Part shown: positions 1 to 9,271 of the stretch, one piece after another
How positions within the stretch are numbered: the first letter of the stretch is position 1
How the letters are laid out: the number at the start of each line of letters is the position of its first letter
Assembly: GCA_002887195.1 (NCBI GenBank)
Contig: PJAB01000764.1
Location: 1-21,077, forward strand
Reading direction: 5' to 3'
Source of the DNA: Chrysochromulina parva
Lineage: Eukaryota; Haptophyta; Prymnesiales; Chrysochromulinaceae
DNA length: 21,077 nt
Notes under the pieces: model-generated
The model's database searches: none
Seen by the model: only the letters and a program-made list of their open reading frames with translations
What the model was told of the DNA's origin: nothing
Position numbers and translations under genes: made by a program

Positions 1-30
1 TCTTGATGTATTTGAACGGGACACATCAGA

Positions 31-73
31 ATACATGCAAGATACATGCAGGATACATGCAGGATACATCAGG
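31..73. repeat. 11-bp tandem repeat (ATACATGCAGG), about four copies
   Basis: Units lie at 31-41, 42-52, 53-63 and 64-73; the last has lost one base. The units differ by single substitutions. A second short repeat follows: TTGTATAGGAA at 81-91 and 104-114, each before a run of C. This is a plain minisatellite with no coding or array character (no spacers). Confidence 0.85.
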
Positions 74-633
74 ATACGTATTGTATAGGAACCCCCCCCC
101 AATTTGTATAGGAAACCCCCGTCACCCATCCTTCTGCATCTCGGATTCTCGGTCTCCACGCGCGACGCGCGGCCGCCCGCCCCCGGGGCCCCGCCTGTCG
201 TTACGCATGGGGGCAGGGGGCGGGCGGGGGTGGTCGTAAGGGGGGGCGGGGCGGCGGGGCGCGCGCGCAAGGCCCGCGACGTACTAACGGGTACACGCCG
301 CGTTGGTATAAGAAAAGCCGGTATAAAAAAGCGAAAGCGGATATAGGCGCGGAGACGCGCCGCAACAGCAGGATCACAGCTGGACTCACTTCACAGGAGG
401 GACCGGGGACCTCAGCCCGGTCCGCGGTCGCCCGCGTAGGCTAATCACGCAAATCAGGGTTGGAGTAGCCGAGAACTCGGCCGACGTAGCTGATTTCCGG
501 GTACAGGCTACAGCTGGAGCTGTTGGTGTTGCTCGGATTTTTTCGTCACCGCCCCCCGCCGCGCCAGAGCCCACGTCGTTTCGCGTCCTTCGAAACATAT
601 GAACACGCTAGCTGCGAGCGAAGCCTGTTCCGA
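74..633. other. Non-coding stretch before the proline dehydrogenase 3' end
   Basis: No convincing gene is seen. Positions 150-285 are extremely G+C rich. At 305-319 and 320-334 a roughly 15-bp unit starting GGTATAA is tandemly repeated; each copy resembles a TATA box, but no gene start lies nearby on the plus strand. The right part should contain the 3' untranslated region of the minus-strand proline dehydrogenase gene. Confidence 0.5.
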
Positions 634-1941
634 CTACGCCACAAGCCCAAGCCGCCGCCCGAGCTCTCTCCGCAGCAGCGGCCGCTCATCGGCAGCGGCG
701 GCCAGGCCATCCTGATTCTCCTCGAGCCTGCGGAGCAGCCACGGGAGCACCTCCTCAAAAGCGCCGAAGGGCACAAGCTTGAGCGCGTTGAAACCCTCGA
801 GCCCCAGCGTGAGCGTCACGTCATCCGCCATGCCCAAGATCTGAGCGAGGTGCACGCGCTCATGGCTGGGCGACACTCCGCGTTCGCGCATGCGCTCAAC
901 CACCTTTCGCACCGACTCGCGGTTGTGGGTCGCGAGCAGCAGCGCCGCGGCGGCAGGCGTCGCCGTGCCCGCCAGCGCGCCGCCGCTGCTCTGCGCCGGC
1001 GGTGCACTACTCGTACTCGCCTCGAGGAGCAGCATCGCGCACGCATTGTACGTGAGGTCGGTCGCGCGCTTGGTTGGCTGCAGCTTCATCGCTTCCTCTG
1101 AGCCGCGGTACGCGCCACGCACGAGTTTGACGGCGAGCGTATAGCCGCCAGCGCGCGCAAGGTTCAGCTCGTGCCGCACGCGCTCCTCGGCGCCCAACAG
1201 GTAACACTGGTGCGTGTCGTACACGAGGGGTGCGTGCGGTGGTCGGTTGAATTCGGCTGCGAGTGAACGTGCGATGAGTCGGATCGCGGGCTGGCGCGGC
1301 GTCTGCTCGGCGTCGAGGAGCAATCCTATGCCCGCGCCGCGCGCACCCATGCACAGCTCGCGCATGATGGCTCGCGAGTTGGTCAGCTCGTGGCGCTCAG
1401 CACTGCTCAGCTTCGCTGCGTCAGCAGCGAGCGCGAGGGCAGCATCCGCATCGTGCGCCTCCGGCGCCGCGGCCACGGCCTCATCCGCGGCGGCCACGCC
1501 GATGGTGAGGCGCTCGAGCAGCGAGGGCGAAATGAGCGCCGTGAGCTTGAGCGGCACGAAGGCGCACTGCGGGCCGAGGCCTGCTTGCAGCTCGTGCAGC
1601 AAGGCCACCTTGGCTCGAATGATGGCCTGCCGCGCCTCGAGGCCCGCGAGCTCTTCAGTGGAGTGATCTATGATGCAGCGCACATTGTAACGACCCAGTG
1701 CCTGGGCGCGTCGCTGAGCGTCGGCGAGCGACGTGCCCGCCACAAACTGAGTGAAGGCGGTCGCCCTCGTGGCGGCCAGCGCCGCCGCGCCAACCAAGGG
1801 GGGCCCGTGCCCAGCGATGGCCTTGGAGAGTACCGATTTGGTGAACCGCACGAGCGTGTCCGACGCGCACGCGTGCAGCACCGCGGCCGATCGTAGCAGC
1901 GCAGGCAAGGGCAGAGAGGAGAGGCCATTGGCAGTCTGCAT
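634..1941 (-). CDS. PRODH: Proline dehydrogenase (proline oxidase), FAD-dependent
   Basis: A 435-residue intronless protein. The family oxidises L-proline to delta-1-pyrroline-5-carboxylate with FAD, normally on the inner mitochondrial membrane, passing electrons to ubiquinone. The beta-alpha barrel motifs are visible in order: a GRYNVRCIIDHSTEE segment near residues 83-97, a strand FVPLKLTAL near 128-136, YDTHQCYLLG about 25-35 residues before KLVRGAY (272-278), LLLATHNRESV near 335, HLAQILGMAD near 365, and a C-terminal FGAFEEVLPWLLRRLEEN, the substrate/flavin-binding end typical of the family. The ATG at 1941 is directly preceded in frame by TAA, which fixes the ORF start unless an upstream exon exists. 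The N-terminus is hydrophobic with spaced Arg/Lys and few acidic residues, compatible with a mitochondrial presequence, though not proven. It is transcribed divergently from the H+-ATPase gene. Confidence 0.93.
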   Translation of the reverse strand: MQTANGLSSLPLPALLRSAAVLHACASDTLVRFTKSVLSKAIAGHGPPLVGAAALAATRATAFTQFVAGTSLADAQRRAQALGRYNVRCIIDHSTEELAGLEARQAIIRAKVALLHELQAGLGPQCAFVPLKLTALISPSLLERLTIGVAAADEAVAAAPEAHDADAALALAADAAKLSSAERHELTNSRAIMRELCMGARGAGIGLLLDAEQTPRQPAIRLIARSLAAEFNRPPHAPLVYDTHQCYLLGAEERVRHELNLARAGGYTLAVKLVRGAYRGSEEAMKLQPTKRATDLTYNACAMLLLEASTSSAPPAQSSGGALAGTATPAAAALLLATHNRESVRKVVERMRERGVSPSHERVHLAQILGMADDVTLTLGLEGFNALKLVPFGAFEEVLPWLLRRLEENQDGLAAAADERPLLRRELGRRLGLVA

Positions 1942-2218
1942 TTACGGTGAGGCGAGGTCATAGCGCGTTGCGTTGGGCGATCTCATCGGTCCGTGCTCCT
2001 CTAGGCGAGAATGTGTGAAGGTGGCGTGGACCAAAGTGACTGGCGAGGTGCCCTCTCTCTCCAGGACGGGCTACTTGTACATGTATGTCACACAAAGATC
2101 CCCAAACTTGGAAAAAACGTTCTGTGTGTATCAAACCGCGTTGCAAAACCGCGGCGTCGGAGGCACCGAAACACGCCGCTCTCGGGGGTGCGCCCTGACG
2201 GGGATGCCGACTCCCACC
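1942..2218. promoter_or_regulatory. Divergent intergenic/promoter region between PRODH and H+-ATPase
   Basis: A 277-bp space separates two divergently read start codons, so both promoters and both 5' leaders must lie here unless leader introns exist. I see no clear TATA box or long palindrome. The region is less GC-biased than its flanks. Its function is inferred from geometry only. Confidence 0.45.
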
Positions 2219-5200
2219 ATGCGCATCCTTGAGATGCGAAACTCTGCGAACGACGATGGCCTCAACGAGCCGCTCGTTGCGGGCGCGAACAAGGACCACG
2301 GCCACGAAGCGATTCATCAAAACGGGGTTCATCCAATCACGGGACCCGACGGCCTGACCACTGCGCAGGCCCGCGAGCTCTTCGCTGAGTGGGGTCCGAA
2401 CGCGCTCCCCGAGAACAAGAAGAGCAAGGTGCGGCCACGCGCCGCGCGTGCGGTCACGCGCCGCGTGAACGCGCGATTTCCTCACTCCCCATCAATCTCA
2501 CTTGCTGCGCCCTTGCTCCTTGCCTCGCCGCTGGCAGTTGGTACTGCTCCTGCTGGCCTTCGTCACGCCGATGGCGCTGCTCATCTGGGTGGGTATCGTC
2601 GTCGAGCTGGCCGTCGGCATTCAGAAGGTTGCCCAGGGCCTCGAGGGCGCCGAAGGACCGACAGAGCACCTGGTAGACTTTGGCGTGCTCATGCTGCTCC
2701 AGGTTATGAATGCCGTTGTGGGTTGGCATGAGGAGGCTAAGGCGGGCGACGCGGTGGATGCGCTCAAGAAGAGCCTCGCACCCAAGGCCAACGTGAAGCG
2801 CGACGGCCGCTGGCAGGTCATCCCAGGCCGCGACCTCGTGCCCGGCGACCTCGTTGTGCTCGCCCTCGGTGGCGCGGTACCCGCCGACTGCCGGCTCCTC
2901 CACGGCAAGGAGATTGGCGTCGACCAGGCGGCGCTCACGGGCGAGTCGCTGCCCGTGAAGATGCGCGAGGGCGACGTGGCCAAGATGGGCTCGACCGTCT
3001 CCACCGGTGAGATCGAGGCGATCGTCGAGTCGACGGGCGCCAACACCTTTTTTGGCAAGACTGCCTCGCTACTCAACTCCGTCAACGACGTGTCGAATCT
3101 CGACAAGATCCTGATGCAGATCCTCATGTCCATCTGCACCTTTGGCGTGCCGTGCATCATCGCCATCTGCGCCGTGCTGGGCGAGCGCCAGAACGGCATC
3201 GAGACTGTGATCACGCAGGCGGTCGTGCTGCTCGTCGCGGTCGTGCCCATCGCGAACCAAGTCGTGTGCACGTCGACCCTCGCGCTTGGCGGCCGCACGC
3301 TCGCCGAGCACAAGGCGATCGTCACGCGGCTCTCGTCGATTGAGGAGCTCGCGGGCATGGCGATGCTCTGCTCGGACAAGACGGGCACCCTCACCCTCAA
3401 CAAGATGGTCATGCAAGAGATTGTGACCACGGACGGCCAGGCGCACCAGTGGCCGCACGGCTGCGCGTTGTCCGAGGCGGCGACCGCAGTACTCCGGTAC
3501 TCTGCCCTCGCCACCAAGTGGCGTGAGACGCCCAAGGACGCACTGGACCGGCTCGTGCTCGGCGCCGCCCAGCCGATGCTCAACGAGCTCGACTCCTTTG
3601 TGCAGCTTGACTATTCGCCCTTTGACCCATCGATCAAGCGCACGACCGCCACGCTCCGCGACCCGAGTGGACGCGAGTTCGACGTGACCAAGGGCGCGCC
3701 GCCCGTGGTGCTCAAGATGGCGTACAACTTCCACGAGATCCGCGAACCCATCGAGCGTGCCATCGACGACTACGCCGAGCGTGGCGTGCGCTGCATCGCC
3801 GTCGCTGTCACCGACGCACAGAAGCGGTGGAACTTTGCCGGGCTGATCACTTTCCTCGACCCGCCTCGCCCCGACACCAAGGCCACTATCGAGAACGCGA
3901 ACAAGCTCGGCGTGGGCGTCAAGATGATCACGGGCGACCAGCTCGCCATCGCGCGCGAGACGTGCCGTACTCTCGGAATGGGCACCTCCGTGTTCGGTGC
4001 AAACGCGCTCCCGGAAACCGCCGATGCATCTGATGTGGACTCGGTTCGCGCGATGGACAACATCGAGGTGGCCGACGGCTTCGCGGGCATGTTCCCCGAG
4101 CATAAGTTCCTGATCATCGACATCCTGCGCCGGCGCGGCTGGACTGTGGGCATGACGGGCGATGGCGTGAACGACGCTCCCGCCCTCAAGAAGGCCGACG
4201 TGGGCATCGCTGTGCAGGGCGCGACGGATGCGGCCTGCGCGGCCGCCGACATCGTGCTCATGGAGGAAGGCCTGAGCACCATCATTGTAGCCATCCGACT
4301 CTCCCGCAAGATCTTCCAGCGCATGAAGAACTACCTCACGTACCGCGTGGCCTCTTCCCTCATGCTCGCCCTCTTCTTCGTCATCTCAGTCGCCGCCTTC
4401 AACCCGCTCGAACACCTCAACTGCCAGACCCTGTTCAACGTGCCCGGCGGCTACTACAACAGCACAGCCGAGCAGATGCTCTGCGCGACCACCACGGTGC
4501 TCGGCTCGTCCACTTGCCTGCCCGCGGGAACCGAGACGACGTGCCAGATCGACCAGCTCTCGCAGAACAACGACGTGGTCGTCGACATGAACAGCGTGGC
4601 CATCCCCAACTACTTCCTGCTCAACATCCTGCAGCTCGTGTTCATGATCATGTTCAACGACATCTGCATGATCACGGTCGCGTGGGATAACGTCAAGGAC
4701 TCACGCATCCCCATGACGTGGAACATGCGCCGGCTGTACGCACTCGCCTCCGTGCTCTGCGTCACGGTCGCGCTGCTCCAGCTCCTCTATCTGATCATCG
4801 GCTACTCGGCCATGCTCCCCGCGTCGCAGCAGCCCGCGCCGATGAACCTGATCTGGGCCTTGGGATACCACACGCCGCTCCAATTCTCCGAGATGGAGAC
4901 GATGATGTACATCTCGCTTTCATGGGCTGGCTTCCTCACCCTCCTTGCCTGCCGCAATGAAGGCTTCTTTTGGGAATCGCTGCCCGGTAAGGAGCTCTTC
5001 GTCGCCTTCTGCGTCTCCATCGGGGCAACCACACTGCTCGGCTCGCTGCTCAAGGCAGATTCGATCTCCTTTTGGGCGACGCCGTTCCCGGTCGTTCTCA
5101 TCACGCTCATCTACAACCTGCTTGCCTTCTTCATCCTTGATTTCGTCAAGGCGGTTGCGAACTGGTCTTTCGACCGCATCGAGGGCAAAGTCGACCCTAT

Positions 5201-5477
5201 CGTCGGCAAGTCGATGAAAATGTCTCTCTGGGCCCAGAACCGCGCTTCCCTCGCTACGCGCGAGACGGGCAACGACCGGAACACGGGCAACGGTGCCGGC
5301 GCGGCGCGCAGCACCCGTGAGGCCGAAGACGCACGTCCCCGCACTGGTCACCGCGCCAGCCCGGAGGAGATCGAACGCCTCCATGGGGCAGTGGCCAAGC
5401 TGGCTGGCCTGCTTGGCGCTGTGCAGCCCGAGTCCCAGGTCGCCGTGGCCGAGATTCTCGCCTCCCTGCGTAGCTGA
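2219..5477 (+). CDS. P-type H+-ATPase (P3A, plasma-membrane proton pump), two exons
   Basis: The gene model is exon 1 2219-2428, intron 2429-2537 and exon 2 2538-5477, giving 1049 residues. The family pumps H+ out of the cell at the cost of ATP. Exon 1 encodes the cation-ATPase N-terminal segment (GLTTAQARELFAEWGPNALP) and ends in KKSK; exon 2 resumes at LVLLLLAF, entering the first membrane helix pair, as in fungal and plant pumps. Key residues are TGES (204-207, dephosphorylation), DKTGT with phospho-Asp350, MTGDQLAIA (nucleotide/P-domain hinge) and TGDGVNDAP (610-618, Mg2+ site). Several hydrophobic helices follow after residue 660. The start ATG at 2219 sits in CCACCATG; ATGs at 2204 and 2234 are in frame alternatives. 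The C-terminal about 90 residues are hydrophilic and end in LRS, without the terminal YTV 14-3-3 site of land plants. A Na+-ATPase role cannot be excluded by sequence alone. Confidence 0.93.
2429..2537 (+). other. Phase-0 GT-AG intron in the H+-ATPase gene
   Basis: The donor is AAG|GTGCGG and the acceptor GGCAG|TTGGTA, length 109 bp. Removing it joins two different reading frames exactly where the family alignment continues. The upstream frame also stays open through the intron, so a naive ORF call misplaces the N-terminus of the downstream exon. Confidence 0.85.
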
Positions 5478-6022
5478 GTCGAGATTACGACCGAGATTCT
5501 CACTTCGCTGTGCAGCTGGCCGCCGCGCATGGTAGCCGTACTGTGGAGCCCGCGGGGATGGGCTGTGTGCGCGGGGGCAGGTGGTGCACATGGTGCCCCA
5601 AGAGCCCCAAGAGCCCCAAGAGGCCCCAAGAAGCACCCACCCCCCAAGAAGCAACGCTTTTGAGCAAGAGAGACAGTGCGACGGGCCCATCGAGGGCGCG
5701 TCTCCGAACAGCGCGGCGAAGCACCGACAGCCACAGAGCGGAGACGAGGGCGGGGATTTGGGAGAATACGAAAGGCGCGCGCCTGGCTCTGACACCTGGG
5801 GAGCACGGTGCTGTGTTGTGTGTAACATGAGGTTGAAAACATGGTCGCATGGATCACGTCACATGTGACACCCGCAAGCACGTGCTTCTGCTCGCACACG
5901 CACGTAGCACGGTTGTCGCGTCTATCGTGTTAACGTTCACGGCTTCAAACAACGCGCCCACCAGGACGCGCCGGGACTCCGCATGGATGGGCATCTCCGA
6001 CGGGCGCGCTACAACCTCAACC
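5478..6022 (+). other. Intergenic region between H+-ATPase and PhoD genes
   Basis: This 545-bp stretch shows no supported gene. It should hold the 3' end of the ATPase transcript and the promoter of the phosphatase gene. At about 5596-5640 there is a short tandem run of (A)GAGCCCCA-like units. Near 5857-5866 lies a perfect 10-bp palindrome TCACATGTGA, an E-box-like core, and a CACGTG hexamer follows at 5879-5884. Either could be a bHLH-type site upstream of the phosphatase; that is inference. Confidence 0.45.
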
Positions 6023-8637
6023 ATGAAATGCTGCGTGTTCTTATTCATCGGATCTAGCGCTGCATACTACCAGGCGCATTTTGAGCACGGCGTCGCCTCG
6101 GGCGACCCATCATCCGACTCTATTGTGATCTGGACGCGAGTGACGCCGGCGTTATCCCTCGCTGAGCAACCCGCTCCGGAGTCGCTCTCTTTGGAGGTTT
6201 CATGGTTTGTCTGGTTTGAAACCGACAACACGCTGGTGCAGACAGGGGTTTTCACAACGAACGGGACCCGCGACTGGACGGTGAAGCACATCGTGTGCGG
6301 CCTGGTGCACTCGACGCCCTATTTGTACAACTTCACGATCGGTGCAGCGGCTTCGCCTACAGGGCGCTTCTCTCTGCCGCCACCCGCCGGCGTGCACCTC
6401 GACTCGCTGCACTATGCCGTCTTCTCGTGCTCAAGCTGGGCATGGGGCTACTTCAACGCCTTTGGTGCTGCCGCGCGCCGCAGTGCCGTGCACCGCCGCC
6501 TCGACTTTTGGCTGCACGTGGGTGACTATTTCTACGAGGACGGTCAAGAGCAGGGTCCGAGGGCCGACCAGGCGGTGCGCTGGACGGGTCTGCAGCCGGC
6601 TACGGAGACCCTGACGCTGCGCGACTACCGGCTGCGCCACGCACTCACGCGCACCGACGTGGACCTGCAAGCGATCTCCGAGACCGCGCCGCTGATTGCG
6701 GTCTGGGATGACCACGAGATCACGAATGATCCGTGGGTGGGTGGTGCGCAGGCCCACAACCCAGAGAACGGCGAGGGCGATTGGTGGGTGCGCAAGCGAG
6801 CAGCTGTCAAGGCTTACCATGAGTGGATGCCCACCCGCATCGAACCACCGCCCGCTTGCACAACGAACGCGGCGAGCGTTGCAGCAAGCGCCGCCGAGAT
6901 CTCCATGTGCACTGGCACGCATGAGGGCGAGCGCATCTACCGCCAGTTTCGCTTCGGCACCCTCGCCGCGCTCTTCATGCTCGAGACGCGGCTCCTCGCA
7001 CGTGCAGAGCAAGCGTTCGACGGGTAAGCGCTCGACGGGTGGACGGCCGCCGCCACTCGAACGCTCGGCAGAGCCCGCTGCATGCAAGTGCTCAACACGA
7101 CGCCCCACTCATCCTCTTCCCCACAGGTGGACGGCCGCGGCCCAAGTCGCTGCGATCGTCGCTGCGCATGAGCCGGCAGACTGGACGAGCATGCCGCTCG
7201 TGCTCGACCAGTTGGCGACACTCAATGCGAGCTGGCACGCAGCCCGTGTATCTGCAGGGCGCGAGATGCTTGGGCCGCAGCAGCTGACGTGGCTTCGCGA
7301 TGGCATCGCAAACGCGAGCGCAGATGCGGTGACCTGGCAAATGATCTGATGACTGATGACTGATGACTGATTGATTACGCCATTGATTGCCCCCCTCATC
7401 AGGTGACCGGCAGATGATCTGATGACTGATGACTGATAACTGATGGCGCCATTGATCTCCTCCCTCATCAGGTGACCTGGCAGATGATCGGGCAGCAGGT
7501 CATCGTGCAGCCGCGAAACCCTTGCGATCTGCAGCTCGCGGTGGAGCGTGCGCCCACCACAGCGCTGCGGCACGAATGGGCGGCGACTCTGGCCAACCTG
7601 ACGGCCGCCGACTATGCGACGCGCACGGTGTGCCCTTGAGATTCAATTGAGATTCTATTGAGATTCAATTGGGATGTCCCCTGGTTGCGTCTCTGAGTGC
7701 GTGCCGAATGGCCTGTGATTGCCCCCGTCATGTTCAGGTGCGCTATTGGGACGGCTCGGCGTCCATGGAGAACCGGCTGGGCGAGCGGCGCGCTGTCGGT
7801 CGCACGGAGCACGAGCGCGCCAAGGCGTTGCTCGCCATGGCCCAATTCGGGCTGAACGCCGATTTCGACAGTTGGGACGGCTACCCCGCTGCGCGTGACC
7901 GATTCGTCGATGTACTTCAGACGATCCCAGGCGGGCGCGCGGCTGTGTACGCGGGCGATAGCCATGCTGCATGGGCAGGCCACCTCGTGTCACCCGCGAA
8001 TGGGCGGCACGCTGCTCTCGAGTTCGATGGGACGTCGGTCTCCTCATCTGGTCCGGACACCTGGATGGCGTTCTTGCCCCCGCCGCTGCTCGAGGCGGCG
8101 TATGTGAGCGCAACGGCCCATCTCGACTACGCGGACACCAACCAGCGTGGCTGGATGGAAGTGAGTGTCACCCACCAGACGCACTCCGTTGCCTTTCTGA
8201 CGGTCTCGACGGTGGGCTCACGCGATCACTACACCGTAGGGTGCGACGCTGCGTTCGAACAGCTCGCCTCTGAGCCGCACGTCCTGCGCCGGGTGGCATG
8301 CCCGCCGACGTCAGCTGACGGCGGTGAGGGCGGCGCGGGCGCTGCAGTGGGCGCTGGCGACGTGTCAACGGCTCCTTGCGACAGCCATGGAGGCTCAGCA
8401 GGCCCGCTAGTGCTGACTGCGCTCACTGGCGTCCTTGTGGGCGTCGGGGGCACGATGGTGCTGCTTAGGCAGCAGCGGCTAACAACGGCGCGCAGCATTA
8501 TGAACCAGCATCAGGTAGAGTTCAGTTCGCACTCACACTCGACGTCCGCGGCCTCTCATGGGGACGAGTGGGGAGATGTCGGCGAGATCGGCGAGTTGCA
8601 CCATGAGAAAAGAAAGGCCGACGAACGTCTACATTAG
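6023..8637 (+). CDS. phoD-like: PhoD-like alkaline phosphatase, secreted and membrane-anchored, four exons
   Basis: Exons are 6023-7023, 7127-7328, 7472-7627 and 7738-8637; their sum is a multiple of three and gives 752 residues. The family uses a metallophosphoesterase site (Fe3+/Ca2+ in characterised PhoD) to release phosphate from mono- and diesters outside the cell. Visible motifs: short hydrophobic signal segment (residues 2-14), GVASGDP (23-29, the PhoD N-terminal signature), CSSWAWGYFNAF, HVGDYFYED (Asp168), VWDDHE (227-232), FGTLAALFMLETR, LGPQQLTWL, TWQMIGQQV across exon junction 2/3, NADFDSWDGYP, and YAGDSHAAW (His529). A 22-residue hydrophobic segment near 675-696 followed by basic residues suggests a C-terminal membrane anchor with a short tail inside. 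The start at 6023 has CAACCATG context and puts the signal at the N-terminus; an upstream in-frame ATG at 5849 would bury it. A role in phosphate scavenging is inferred. Confidence 0.88.
7011..7050 (+). repeat. 15-bp tandem duplication across the 5' splice site of PhoD intron 1
   Basis: AAGCGTTCGACGGGT (7011-7025) is followed directly by AAGCGCTCGACGGGT (7026-7040), one mismatch. The junction of the two copies creates the donor GGGTAAGC. In addition GGTGGACGGCCGC at 7038-7050 recurs exactly at 7126-7138, where exon 2 begins. Intron 1 (7024-7126, 103 bp, phase 2) therefore carries copies of exon sequence at both ends. Confidence 0.8.
7329..7471 (+). repeat. PhoD intron 2 made of two tandem units that copy the exon 3 start
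   Basis: The donor is GCG|GTGACC and the acceptor CATCAG|GTGACC; 143 bp, phase 0. The first bases of exon 3 (GTGACCTGGCAGATGATC) occur three times: 7329, 7403 (one T lost) and 7472. Each intronic copy is followed by TGATGACTGATGACTGA and ends in CCTCATCAG, so the intron is two tandem units of 74 and 69 bp. The middle AG at 7401-7402 is a possible acceptor, but its use leads to a TGA stop after four codons. Confidence 0.85.
7628..7737 (+). repeat. PhoD intron 3 with 11-bp tandem repeat TTGAGATTCAA
   Basis: The donor is ACG|GTGTGC and the acceptor TTCAG|GTGCGC, 110 bp, phase 0. Without splicing the frame stops at TGA 15 nt before the end of the first unit. Repeat units lie at 7636-7646, 7647-7657 (one change) and 7658-7668, with a fourth decayed start at 7669. 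Both intron borders begin with GTG, as in intron 2. Confidence 0.75.
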
Positions 8638-8689
8638 TTATCATAGTTTTTACGTTCGCTCGTTCGGTTAGTTGAAAGAAGTGTATTTA

Positions 8690-8710
8690 CGTACGGCGTA
8701 AAGCCGTACG
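8690..8710. repeat. Perfect 8-bp stem hairpin shortly after the PhoD stop
   Basis: CGTACGGC (8690-8697), a 5-nt loop GTAAA, then GCCGTACG (8703-8710). It lies 53 bp downstream of the PhoD stop codon, so it is likely transcribed in the 3' UTR. It has no following T-run. Its function, if any, is unknown. Confidence 0.6.
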
Positions 8711-8873
8711 GCACCGCCCGCGCGGACCCGGCGCCCGGTCAGCTCTCAGCTTTCGCACGATTATTTGGCCGTGAACACACTTTCGTTGACATAGAATTGA
8801 ACACTCTGAGCCTGAGCTCGACGAAATGATCGCACTCCGGGTTTGATTCCGCCAGCGAGGACCGCTTCCTCGG

Positions 8874-8919
8874 CCTCGCGTTCGAAACACGCGCGAGGTG
8901 TGGGCACATTCTGTGCCCA
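8874..8919. repeat. Two adjacent perfect hairpins
   Basis: The first is CCTCGCG (8874-8880) with CGCGAGG (8892-8898), loop 11 nt. The second is TGGGCACA (8901-8908), loop TTC, TGTGCCCA (8912-8919). They are two bases apart. An upstream segment GCGAGG (about 8855-8860) could compete for the first stem. This may be a structured 3' UTR or a small RNA; no known RNA family was recognised. Confidence 0.55.
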
Positions 8920-9271
8920 TCGATACGTCCTCGCGCTCTCTCTCTCACCCTCTCTCTCACTCTAAGGCTTTCTGTCTGTCTCCAATGTCCGATGGTCCCC
9001 ACTTCCCACTGCACATTCGAGATCGTAGACCAAAGGTTTCTGCATCCAGGAGAAGTTGTCGCAGCACCATGCCGAACGCCCTCCTACTCATCTCTCCACA
9101 TCATTCAGAAATATACAGATTGTGCGCATCCAGTCCGTCAGGAGCTCATGGTCGTGGAGGCGAGTAGCTGGGCTGTAGCTGGGTTGTAGCGAGACACGCG
9201 CGGTGCATGAGGCAGCGCTCTTGGTCGCCCCGCAATACGGCACCCCGCCCATTGATGGCAGCTCCCCTCGC

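Larger units (their letters stand above)
8638..9271. other. Convergent intergenic region with several hairpins
   Basis: The space lies between the 3' ends of the PhoD gene (+) and the CXXC gene (-). No coding sequence is supported. It holds three perfect stem-loops (annotated separately) and a CT-rich simple repeat at about 8937-8962 (CTCTCTCTCTCACC-like). It should contain both polyadenylation regions; I could not recognise a specific poly(A) signal. Confidence 0.5.

Noticed and set aside
31..73. CRISPR-like regular repeat
   Set aside because: Units are contiguous with no spacers; it is a minisatellite in eukaryotic DNA.
3069..4103. 344-codon minus-strand ORF
   Set aside because: A shadow of the H+-ATPase coding strand; GC-rich third positions keep the antisense frame open, and its composition is His/Arg/Val-rich without a domain.
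4920..5899. Long minus-strand ORFs of 302 and 183 codons across the ATPase end and the intergenic repeats
   Set aside because: Low-complexity translation of GCCCCAA-type repeats plus antisense of the ATPase; no domain.
7343..7375. Box C/D snoRNA-like words (TGATGA, CTGA) in PhoD intron 2
   Set aside because: They come from the simple repeat TGATGAC; no separate C and D boxes with terminal stem and guide spacing were found.
8830..8895. T-loop-like words (GGTTTGATTCC, GTTCGAAAC) suggesting a tRNA
   Set aside because: No matching 5-bp T stem, D arm or acceptor stem could be drawn on either strand.
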